From CAYUVF01 sp964448045 (GTDB lineage: Bacteria > Bacteroidota > Rhodothermia > Rhodothermales > Salinibacteraceae), in the NCBI GenBank assembly GCA_964448045.1, contig CAYUVF010000011.1:1-64000 (forward strand): 64,000 nucleotides of DNA. Direction: 5' to 3'. The notes below the pieces were generated by a model, which was given only the letters and a program-made list of their open reading frames with translations, had not been told where the DNA came from and searched no databases. A program made the translations under genes and the position numbers. Positions 8,181-15,800 of the stretch are shown here, one piece after another; position 1 is the stretch's first letter; every line of letters begins with the position of its first letter.

Positions 8181-9422
8181 ATGCTACCCATGCGCACGCT
8201 CCGACTCCTTTTCGTCCCGCTCGTCTTCGCTCTCTTCCTCGCCGGATGCGACGCGCTGAGCCCCTCCGCCCCCGAGCCCGCCGAGCCGCCACGGCCGCTC
8301 ACGGCGGCGGAAAAGCAGGTCGTCGATTCGGACAACCGGTTCGGGCTGAAGCTCTTCCGCACGATCAGCGACGACGCTGCGGGCGAGAACGTCTTCATTT
8401 CGCCGCTGAGCGTGTCAATGGCGCTGGGTATGACGCTGAACGGCGCCGAGGGCGAAACGCGCGCCGCCATGGAACAGGCCCTCGAACACGCCGGCCTCTC
8501 CGAAGCCGAGATCAACGCCTCGTACCGCGGCCTGATCGACCTGCTGACGACGCTCGACCCCGAGGTGACGCTGTCGATCGCCAACTCCATCTGGCACGAC
8601 CGGCGCTTTGCCGTGGAGCCCGCCTTCATCGACACCAACGAAACGTACTTCGACGCGCAGGTGAACGCGCTCGACTTCGACGATCCGAACGCGGTCAACC
8701 CCATCAACAGCTGGGTGAGCGACCAGACCCGCGGCAAGATCGACACGATCCTCCAGTCTATCAGCCCGGATGAGGTCATCTTCTTGATCAACGCGCTCTA
8801 CTTCAAGGGCACGTGGACGAACGAATTTGACGAGGCCAAGACGCAGGAAGAAGCGTTCACGCAGCACGACGGCGCCACCACGCTGGTGCCGATGATGCAT
8901 CAGGAGGTGTCGCTGCCGTACTTCGACACCGAGCAGGTCCGGGCCGTGGACATCCCCTACGGCGACAGCCTCTACAGCATGACGGTCCTGCTCCCCCGCG
9001 AGGGGCACACCGTGGACGAACTGGCCGCCGACCTCGGCCCCCAGCAGTGGGCCGACTGGACGAGCCGCTTTGAGACGCGTGGCATCGACCTGAAGCTGCC
9101 GCGCTTCAAACTGGAATATAACGAGAAGCTCAATGACGCGCTCACCGCACTGGGGATGGGCGTCGCGTTCACCTGCCAGCAGGCCAACTTCAACGGCATC
9201 AATCCGAATCAAGACCTGTGCATCAGCAAGGTGAAGCACAAAACCTTCCTGGAAGTGAACGAGGAGGGCACCGAGGCCGCGGCGGTCACGTCCGTGGGTA
9301 TGGATGCGACGAGTGTGGGCAGCGGGCTGATGGAAATGCACGTCAACCGCCCGTTCGTACTCGCCATCCGCGAGCGGCACTCCGGTACACTGCTCTTCAT
9401 CGGCAAAGTGGCGTCGCTCTGA
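8181..9422 (+). CDS. serpin family protease inhibitor, lipoprotein
   Basis: The 413-residue product opens with a lipoprotein signal peptide (lipobox LAGC, Cys23; ATG 8190 is an equally good start). The body is a full-length serpin: FGLKLFRTI, NVFISPLSVSMALGMTLNGA, the breach/shutter segment INALYFKGTW, and the C-terminal HVNRPFVLAIRE. The reactive-loop hinge at residues 361-370 is EEGTEAAAVT, which fits inhibitory serpins. Counting 17 residues from the hinge puts P1-P1' near Thr377-Ser378, a prediction only. It would protect the cell surface from serine or cysteine proteases. It sits 27 bp after FecR, so it may belong to the sigma-controlled unit. Confidence 0.93.
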   Translation: MLPMRTLRLLFVPLVFALFLAGCDALSPSAPEPAEPPRPLTAAEKQVVDSDNRFGLKLFRTISDDAAGENVFISPLSVSMALGMTLNGAEGETRAAMEQALEHAGLSEAEINASYRGLIDLLTTLDPEVTLSIANSIWHDRRFAVEPAFIDTNETYFDAQVNALDFDDPNAVNPINSWVSDQTRGKIDTILQSISPDEVIFLINALYFKGTWTNEFDEAKTQEEAFTQHDGATTLVPMMHQEVSLPYFDTEQVRAVDIPYGDSLYSMTVLLPREGHTVDELAADLGPQQWADWTSRFETRGIDLKLPRFKLEYNEKLNDALTALGMGVAFTCQQANFNGINPNQDLCISKVKHKTFLEVNEEGTEAAAVTSVGMDATSVGSGLMEMHVNRPFVLAIRERHSGTLLFIGKVASL

Positions 9423-9456
9423 TTCGCTGCTGCCTGCACACGAACCCGACCAACCC

Positions 9457-9870
9457 ATGCCGAAATGGATTCGCACGGCGCTCACAATCGGGCTCGTCGC
9501 TGGGGTGTGCACCACCGCCCTCCGCTGTGCCCTGGATCCGAACGAGGATGGCCTGCGCGGCACGTGGCACTGGCAGCGCTCGGTGGGCGGCTTCGCCGGA
9601 TGGACGCTGACGCCCGACTCCGAGGGTTACACGCAGCGCCTGCGCCTCGGCCCCGGCGCCCAGTTCGCCTTCTACCGCGCCGACACGCTCGCCGCCCGCG
9701 GCACCTTCTCGATCGTGCAGGAGGACGATGCGGCGCGAATCCGCTACCAGACGGACTCGGAGTGGTGGCTGCTCGCCTTCGGCCACACGATCGCCCGCCG
9801 CACGCCCGATACGCTCGTCCTCCGCGACCGCTGCGCCGATTGCTACACGCACACCTTCATCCGGCCCTGA
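9457..9870 (+). CDS. small lipocalin-like envelope protein, unknown function
   Basis: The 137-residue product has an N-terminal hydrophobic segment (residues 6-22) and a compact domain starting GTWHWQRSVGGFAG, followed by strands such as YTQRLRLGPGAQFAFY and GTFSIV. The pattern of Gly-x-Trp near the start and short beta strands resembles small lipocalin-like lipoproteins common in Bacteroidota. It ends with a CxxC (RDRCADC). The lipobox is poor, so lipidation is uncertain. It is 34 bp after the serpin gene on the same strand. Confidence 0.65.
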   Translation: MPKWIRTALTIGLVAGVCTTALRCALDPNEDGLRGTWHWQRSVGGFAGWTLTPDSEGYTQRLRLGPGAQFAFYRADTLAARGTFSIVQEDDAARIRYQTDSEWWLLAFGHTIARRTPDTLVLRDRCADCYTHTFIRP

Positions 9871-9901
9871 CGCTGCAACTGGTTCGCCCCGTAGTTCCTC
9901 C

Positions 9902-9960
9902 TTGTCATCCTGAACCTGATTCGTGCAGCCGTTGCCTGCGGCTCATGTCAAGGATCTCCC
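9902..9960. repeat. dispersed intergenic repeat, TTGTCATCC family
   Basis: The segment begins TTGTCATCCTGAACCTGA and ends CAAGGATCTCCC, with an internal GCAGCCGTTGCCTGCGGCT hairpin. It shares its first 11 bases and the GGATCTCC motif with the copy at 6308. Confidence 0.5.
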
Positions 9961-10014
9961 CGAAACGGACACCGCCATACACTTGCTCTCGTTGACAAGC
10001 CACACCCGCTGCCC

Positions 10015-11010
10015 ATGCTATCACGCCGCACTGGATTCATCACCGTCGCCGTCTTGCTCACCGGAGTCGCCGTCGCCGTTTTCGGCTGGAATCGCACCTC
10101 CGATGACGCCGCGGCGCCTCCGTCTGCCGTGAATTTCGCTGATGCGGAGACGCCCTCCGTGCAGCCGGTGAACGCCGTGCTGGACGACGCCAGCTACATC
10201 GCGCGCTTCGGGCACCGACCCGGGCCGGATGCCTCCGAGACGGTGCGCCTCCAAACGCACCTCGCCTACGTCGAGCAGCTGCTCCGCGCCCGGCCGACGC
10301 CGCATCTCACGCCCGCCCAGCGCGCCGCCCGTACGCGCCATCTCGACCGGCTCCGCACCTACTGGACGCGCGGCCAGTTCCCGCAGAACCCCCGACCGTC
10401 GATCGGCCGCCAGCCCACGTTCATCGACCGCAACGGGCGGATCTGCGCCGTCGGCTATCTCATCGCGGAGTCGGCCGGGTGGGACGTGGCGCAGCGCATC
10501 AACGCCGAATACAAGCACGCCTACATCACGGAGATCGATGCGCCAGTGCTGGATGAGTGGGCCGAGCAGGCGGGCCTCACCCGCCGCGAACTGGCGATGA
10601 TCCAGCCGCAATATGGCGACGATGGCTGCGTGGCCTGCATCGACAACGAAAAAGAAATGGCCCACCGAGGCGCTGAAATCGGGGTGATGGCGCTCAACGC
10701 CGGGGCCGCCGTCCTGAACGGGGTGCTGTCGGCGCGGGACCGGCGGAGCTACGTCGCCTCGGGCGCCGGACTGGCCCTCGGCGCGACCGGGCTCGCCCTC
10801 GGCTTCTCCGACGGCGCCCAGTACACCACCGGCGATGCCGTGCTGGCCGGCGCCTCGATCCTGATGAGCACGTGGAGCCTGACGGCCCCGATCGAGCGCC
10901 GCACCGCCAGCCAATCCGCCAAAAAGTGGATTCCCAAAACGCACGTCGCCGCTCTGCCGGTGCGCGGCGAAACGCCGAAGGTCGGCATGTCGCTCGAATG
11001 GACATTCTAA
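10015..11010 (+). CDS. membrane protein of unknown function
   Basis: The 331-residue protein has an N-terminal membrane anchor (about residues 8-25), a soluble domain with a conserved-looking segment GRQPTFIDRNGRICAVGYLI, a CVAC pair near residues 204-207, and a more hydrophobic Ala/Gly-rich part (about 225-290). I recall Bacteroidota hypothetical proteins with the same FID-x-x-GRxCAVGYLI signature but no function. It follows a dispersed repeat and precedes a small lipoprotein by 17 bp, so those two are probably co-transcribed. Function is unassigned. Confidence 0.7.
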   Translation: MLSRRTGFITVAVLLTGVAVAVFGWNRTSDDAAAPPSAVNFADAETPSVQPVNAVLDDASYIARFGHRPGPDASETVRLQTHLAYVEQLLRARPTPHLTPAQRAARTRHLDRLRTYWTRGQFPQNPRPSIGRQPTFIDRNGRICAVGYLIAESAGWDVAQRINAEYKHAYITEIDAPVLDEWAEQAGLTRRELAMIQPQYGDDGCVACIDNEKEMAHRGAEIGVMALNAGAAVLNGVLSARDRRSYVASGAGLALGATGLALGFSDGAQYTTGDAVLAGASILMSTWSLTAPIERRTASQSAKKWIPKTHVAALPVRGETPKVGMSLEWTF

Positions 11011-11027
11011 CCGACCCAAAGACTCCG

Positions 11028-11435
11028 ATGACGACCCTGCGCTTGATCGCGGCGCTCCTGCTGATTACCGTGGCGGCGGGCTGCCACGGCCTCTCCTCGG
11101 ACCCGCGCGGCCCCTCGCACGCGCTGGAGGCCCACCTCCAGAACAGCTTCGACGGCGACGCCGTGCGCGTGATGATCGACGATGCGCCCGTGTTTACCGG
11201 CGCCGTGACCACCGACTACGTGTGGAGCCTCGCGAAAATCATCGAGCTGGAGCGGCCGCAGGGACGGCATCGGGTGACGGTGGTGGTCAACGAGGCGCAT
11301 CGGGCATCGGCGACATTCACGCTGGACCGCCCGCTCTACCTCGGCGTGCGCTTTTACCCGGAGCCGCTTCAGCGGCTGTCGATCGAGGAAGGCGTCGTGA
11401 TTGACGTATCCGATCAGCGCTTCGCCTACGACTGA
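11028..11435 (+). CDS. small lipoprotein, unknown function
   Basis: I start it at ATG 11028 (MTTLRLIAALLL); the frame is open further upstream but that part lies inside the preceding gene. The 135-residue product has a clear lipobox, VAAGC with Cys19. The mature domain alternates beta-type segments (VRVMIDDAPVFTG, RHRVTVVVN, ASATFTLDRPLYLGVRFY) with little helix, as in small beta-sandwich envelope proteins. No family was recognised. It ends 75 bp before the TonB receptor and may be part of the same locus. Confidence 0.65.
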   Translation: MTTLRLIAALLLITVAAGCHGLSSDPRGPSHALEAHLQNSFDGDAVRVMIDDAPVFTGAVTTDYVWSLAKIIELERPQGRHRVTVVVNEAHRASATFTLDRPLYLGVRFYPEPLQRLSIEEGVVIDVSDQRFAYD

Positions 11436-11510
11436 CCGCTCCCGGCACATTCTAAGGCCGCTTCGAGTTTACAGCGTGAACGGCTGACTTTCCCTCTCGC
11501 CCCGCTTTCC

Positions 11511-14321
11511 GTGCTTCCGACTCGCTCGACGTTTGGTGTGACTCTCGCGCTCGTCGCCCTGCTCTGGGGGGCGGGTGCGCTGGGTCCATCGGCGCACGCG
11601 CAGGCCCCCCGCTACAGCCTCGCGCTGCGCGGCGTCCCGCTGGACGACGCCCTCCAGCGCTTCGTCGATGCGACGGACATCGCCGTGGCGTACGATCCGC
11701 GGCTCGTGCAGGGGCATCGGACGTACTGCGCGGCGGAGGACCGGCCCGCCGAGGACATCCTCCAGTGCATCCTGAAGGACAGCGGGCTCGACTACATCCG
11801 CCTCTCGTCCGGCACGTACGTGCTCACCGCCCCCGCCGAAACGGCGCCGCAGCCGGGCTACCTCTCCGGCACGGTGACAGACCGGCAAACGAGCGCGCCG
11901 CTGGCGCATGCGCACGTCCAGCTCCTCAACGCCGATCGCGGCACGACGACCAACCGGGCCGGCCGCTTCGTCTTCCCCTCGCTGCTGCCGGGCCGCTACG
12001 CCGTGCGCGTCACGCATCTCGGCTACCGCCCGTGGACGGACACGCTGCGCGTCACGCCCGACGCCCGCACCCACGCACAGGCCACGCTCCGCACCGAGCC
12101 CATCTTCATCACGCCCGTCGTGGTCGACGGCCTCCACTCGCGCGCCACCGCCGGATGGGCCAGGCGCAACCGGGTCGACGCCAGCAGTCGCGCTATCGGC
12201 CGCGCCGCTGGATCGCCCGCAGCGTACCGGGGCCTCAACGCGCTCTCCGGCGTGCGCCTCAACGACGTCACGGCCGACGTCCACCTGCAGGGCAGCGCGC
12301 CGGGCGATCACCAGCTGCGGCTCGATGGCGTGCCCGTCCACCTGCCGCGCACCACCCTCGGGCTGATCGGGCCCTTCAGCGCATTTGCGCTCGACCGCGT
12401 GACCGTCCGCAAAGCCGGATTTGACGCCGCCCACGGCAGCCAGAGCGCCGGCGTCATCGCCGCCGAGCACGCCCTCGCCTCCGAATCCAGCGCGCATCTG
12501 CAAGTCGATCCGCTGAGTGTCGACGGGCGCGTCCAGTGGGCCCCTGCGACGGACGGGCCGACGGCAATCGCCGCGATGGGCGCCGCCCGCATCGGCCTCT
12601 GGCGCCTCTACGAGCCGCCCCGGCTGCACGGCGTGCTGGAGGCATGGAGCGCGCCCGATCCGTTCCTGCTTCGCCCCTACACCGATTCTCTCGCCGGCGA
12701 TTTCCCGTTCGTCCCCTCCAGCGCAACCGACCCGACGGCGCACTTCGCCGATGTGCACGCGGCAGCGCGCTTCCGCCCGAATCCGCTGCGCACCGTCACG
12801 GTCTCGGGCTACCGGGGCCAACGGCGGCTGACGGGCGGCGTCCTGTCCGACGGCACCGCCCTCTCTGCCGACGAATCCGGCCGCGCGCTCTTCACGACGA
12901 CGGACGACTACCGGTGGACGAACACGCTCGGGCAGGTGAGCTACGACGCCGTCTGGGGCGATCGCACGCTCCTCAGCGCCCAGCTGCGCGCCAGCCAGTA
13001 TGACCTCGCCCACCGCTATGACATCCTCGACAGCCTGATCGTGGAGCCTACGCCCGGTGGCGCGCGTGTGATGGATCGGACGACGCTCTCTCTCGAAGAC
13101 GGCAACCGCGTCCAGACCGCCGCGCTCGAAGGCACCGTCGACCACGCGCGCGGCGACCATCAGCTTCGCGCGGGTGTCCAGATCAATTGGACGGATAGCG
13201 CCTTCGATCTCTACGGCGTGCGCTTCAAAGACAGCGCTGCACAGGCCGAGTTCGAGTCGGCGCTCACGTCGTTCGGTGCTGCACCACCGCGGCGCGTCGG
13301 TCACGAAGCGAGGCGGGGGCGCCTCAGCGGATTTGCGAGCGACACGTGGGCGCTGACCAATCAGCTGCAGACGACGCTCGGCGTGCGGCTCACGTATCTG
13401 CCGGACCGCGCCACCGTCTACGCCGAGCCGCGCCTCGCCTTGCGGTTCGACCAGTCCAACAGCGCCCTCGGCCCCTGGTCGATGCGCACCGCCGCCGGCC
13501 TCTACCGGCAGTTCACGTATCAGACCGACGTGAGCGTGCTGAACGCAGGTGCGCTGCTGCCGTCGACGCGCATCTGGCTGCCGCTGGACGCGTCGGTGCG
13601 CCCGCCGCGGACGTACCACCTCTCCCACGCGATGGTCTGGCGCCCCATACCATCGTGGCGCATCGAAGCAGAGGGCTACGCCAAGTTTCACCCGCATCGC
13701 CTCGCGATGAAGTACGCCCCAGCCACGCAGACGCCGCTTGCCAACCGGGTGAACCGGCAGGATCAGTTTCTCGTCGGGGCGCAAGGGCGCAGCCTGGGCG
13801 GATCGGTATCGGTGGAATGGAACGGATCGGGGCTACGCACCCGCGCTCAGTACGCCTACAGTCACGCGACACAGCAGCGCGATGCGTTCTTCGCGGGGCG
13901 CCGCGTGCCATCGCCCTGGACCGAACCCCACCGCGTCGAACTCGGCTTCGACTGGATGCCGACCAACCGCCTCACCGCCAGCCTGCGCGGCCGCGGCGTG
14001 TGGAACCGCCCGTGGGGCTTCCGGCGGGCCTACTACGACTACTTCGGGCACCCTCCAGCGACGCAAACGCCCGGCTCCATCGACCTGAGCCGTCCGGCCG
14101 ATCACGTTCTTCCGCCACTTGTCCGGTTCGATGTGAGCCTCGCCTACACGCGCGCCCTCGGCCCCGCCTCGGTGCAGGCGCGCCTCGATGTGCGCAACGT
14201 CACTGGCCGCGACAACGTGGCCGACTGGCGGCTCGTCCGCACCGAAGACGGCACGTGGGAGCGATCGGCCCGCACTCTCTACCCGCGGACGCCTTCCGTG
14301 GCGCTTCGGGTGAACTTCTGA
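11511..14321 (+). CDS. TonB-dependent receptor with N-terminal STN signalling domain
   Basis: The 936-residue protein starts at GTG 11511 with a signal peptide ending AHAQ (residue 31). Residues about 34-107 form an STN (secretin/TonB short N-terminal) domain (LALRGVPLDDALQRFVDAT, then GTYVLTAP). A carboxypeptidase-like regulatory domain follows (about 117-200, GYLSGTVTDRQTSAPL). Then comes a plug domain with LNALSGVRLNDV and DHQLRLDGVPVHLP, and a beta-barrel ending in ALRVNF. STN receptors pass occupancy signals to FecR/sigma pairs, so it is the likely partner of the pair at 6548-8153. No SusD-like gene is adjacent, so a siderophore or other small ligand is more likely than a glycan. Ligand unknown. 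Confidence 0.87.
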   Translation: MLPTRSTFGVTLALVALLWGAGALGPSAHAQAPRYSLALRGVPLDDALQRFVDATDIAVAYDPRLVQGHRTYCAAEDRPAEDILQCILKDSGLDYIRLSSGTYVLTAPAETAPQPGYLSGTVTDRQTSAPLAHAHVQLLNADRGTTTNRAGRFVFPSLLPGRYAVRVTHLGYRPWTDTLRVTPDARTHAQATLRTEPIFITPVVVDGLHSRATAGWARRNRVDASSRAIGRAAGSPAAYRGLNALSGVRLNDVTADVHLQGSAPGDHQLRLDGVPVHLPRTTLGLIGPFSAFALDRVTVRKAGFDAAHGSQSAGVIAAEHALASESSAHLQVDPLSVDGRVQWAPATDGPTAIAAMGAARIGLWRLYEPPRLHGVLEAWSAPDPFLLRPYTDSLAGDFPFVPSSATDPTAHFADVHAAARFRPNPLRTVTVSGYRGQRRLTGGVLSDGTALSADESGRALFTTTDDYRWTNTLGQVSYDAVWGDRTLLSAQLRASQYDLAHRYDILDSLIVEPTPGGARVMDRTTLSLEDGNRVQTAALEGTVDHARGDHQLRAGVQINWTDSAFDLYGVRFKDSAAQAEFESALTSFGAAPPRRVGHEARRGRLSGFASDTWALTNQLQTTLGVRLTYLPDRATVYAEPRLALRFDQSNSALGPWSMRTAAGLYRQFTYQTDVSVLNAGALLPSTRIWLPLDASVRPPRTYHLSHAMVWRPIPSWRIEAEGYAKFHPHRLAMKYAPATQTPLANRVNRQDQFLVGAQGRSLGGSVSVEWNGSGLRTRAQYAYSHATQQRDAFFAGRRVPSPWTEPHRVELGFDWMPTNRLTASLRGRGVWNRPWGFRRAYYDYFGHPPATQTPGSIDLSRPADHVLPPLVRFDVSLAYTRALGPASVQARLDVRNVTGRDNVADWRLVRTEDGTWERSARTLYPRTPSVALRVNF

Positions 14322-14434
14322 ACCGGCGCCGCGCCCTCGTCTCTTTTTAACGCCGACTTTCCTTGCATCCATTCGGCGTGTCTGCGAGATTGTAGCGGAT
14401 TCCACCGCACCGCTCTCCCAACTCACTCCGCCTC

Positions 14435-14899
14435 ATGCTACTGCTCAAGAACATCTTCGTCATCCTGCACGTCATCACCGCCGCGGCCTGGTTTGGACTG
14501 GGCCTCCGCCTGAGCGGCCAGGCCCGCAGCGTGACCCTGCTGGAGTCCACCAAGGCGATGCCGCTCGCCAACGACATCGGGCGCTCGGTCTACTACATGA
14601 ACGTCTTTATCGTGCTCACGCTCGTCTTCTCGGTCGTAGCGTTCCTCCTCGGCGGCGCTTTCGCCAGCTACGGACCCATCTATCACACCAGCCTGCTGCT
14701 CATCCTCATCATGACCGCCGTGCAACTGTTCGTCATCCGGACAGGCTGGAATAGCCTGCACGAGGCGCTGAGCAAAGGTGCCGGGGAAACCGAGGGACCT
14801 CGTAAGCGCGTGGCTATGGGCACCGGCATCGGCCACCTACTGTGGCTCATCCTGCTCGTGCTGATGTTCTGGAACCGGATCGGTCCCGCGCTCGGCTAA
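14435..14899 (+). CDS. four-helix integral membrane protein, unknown function
   Basis: The 154-residue product is mostly membrane: hydrophobic segments at about residues 5-22, 53-73, 83-103 and 130-150. The first helix carries ILHVITAAAWFGLGL, a pattern seen in DUF2269- or CopD-like small membrane proteins where a helix His precedes A-A-x-W-F-G. No other motif is evident. Its TAA stop (14897-14899) overlaps the stop of the convergent nitrilase-like gene. Confidence 0.7.
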   Translation: MLLLKNIFVILHVITAAAWFGLGLRLSGQARSVTLLESTKAMPLANDIGRSVYYMNVFIVLTLVFSVVAFLLGGAFASYGPIYHTSLLLILIMTAVQLFVIRTGWNSLHEALSKGAGETEGPRKRVAMGTGIGHLLWLILLVLMFWNRIGPALG

Positions 14900-15768
14900 T
14901 CCTCCGATGAGCGGAAGATGGGGACGCGGGCGACGGCGCCCTGCTCGTACTGATCGGGGCGGCGGTCGCGCAGGAAGAGCCGTCGCGCCGGGGCCTCCTC
15001 GCAGCGGGCGAGGTCGAGGTCGGCGTAGAGGATGGCTTCCTCCCCACGGGGCGCTTGGTTGACGAGCTGCCCAAACGGATCGGCCACGAACGAGCCCCCG
15101 TCGAACGTCAGCTTCTCCTCTTCGCCCACGCGGTTGGCAAGCGCCATAAAATAGCCATTCTGAAACGCACCGACGCGCAGCTCGGCCTCGAACAACCCCT
15201 CGGGCCACTCGCCCGCCGCGCCGGCCTGCGGCACCACAACCAGATCGGCCCCGCCGAGCGCCAGCGCACGCAGATACTCCGGATAGTGGCGGTCGTAGCA
15301 GATCGCCACGCCAATTCGCCCGGCGGCGGTGTCGTACACCGGCGCGCCCGTATCGCCCGCCGCGTAGTAGCCCCGCTCGTAAAAGCCCTCGTAGTCGGTG
15401 ATGTGCATCATGCGCGTGATGCCAAGCAGCGTGCCATCGGCATCGATGACGGGTGAGGTGTCGAACGTCTGGTCGCCTCCTGCATCCGCGGGAGCAGGCT
15501 TGCGCTCGAACAGGTTGAGCACCACCGTCACGCCGAGGCGCTCGGCCCCCGCCTGAAACGCCTCCGTCGTCGGCCCCGGAATCGGTTCGGCCTGCTGAAG
15601 CGTATTTTCGGTCGCGCGGCGCTGCGGATAGAACGGGGTGAAGGCCAGTTCGGGATAGACGACGAGGTCGGCGCCTGCGCCGGCGGCTGCCTCCAACGCC
15701 TCCAATCCACGCTGCAGCGAACGATCGAAATCATCGGTGGGCTGATGCTGAACGAGAGCAATGCGCAT
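14896..15768 (-). CDS. carbon-nitrogen hydrolase (nitrilase) superfamily protein lacking the usual catalytic Lys
   Basis: The 290-residue product has the nitrilase fold order: IALVQHQP, the Glu motif VVYPELAF (Glu40), and the nucleophile motif VAICYDRHYPE (Cys157). Members cleave or form non-peptide C-N bonds in amides such as N-carbamoyl compounds. The middle motif normally reads R-K-x-H with a catalytic Lys; here it is RMMHIT, so residue 120 is Met. The rest of the fold is complete (C-terminal YADLDLARCEE), so this is either an inactive homologue or a subfamily with a changed mechanism. The substrate is unknown. Confidence 0.85.
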   Translation of the reverse strand: MRIALVQHQPTDDFDRSLQRGLEALEAAAGAGADLVVYPELAFTPFYPQRRATENTLQQAEPIPGPTTEAFQAGAERLGVTVVLNLFERKPAPADAGGDQTFDTSPVIDADGTLLGITRMMHITDYEGFYERGYYAAGDTGAPVYDTAAGRIGVAICYDRHYPEYLRALALGGADLVVVPQAGAAGEWPEGLFEAELRVGAFQNGYFMALANRVGEEEKLTFDGGSFVADPFGQLVNQAPRGEEAILYADLDLARCEEAPARRLFLRDRRPDQYEQGAVARVPIFRSSED

Positions 15769-15800
15769 GAGCAGTTAGGGATTCGGTTTGGAAAAACAAG

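Noticed and set aside
11469..13784. 771-residue minus-strand frame
   Set aside because: Antisense shadow of the STN-domain TonB receptor in GC-rich DNA; His/Arg/Ala-rich with no motif.
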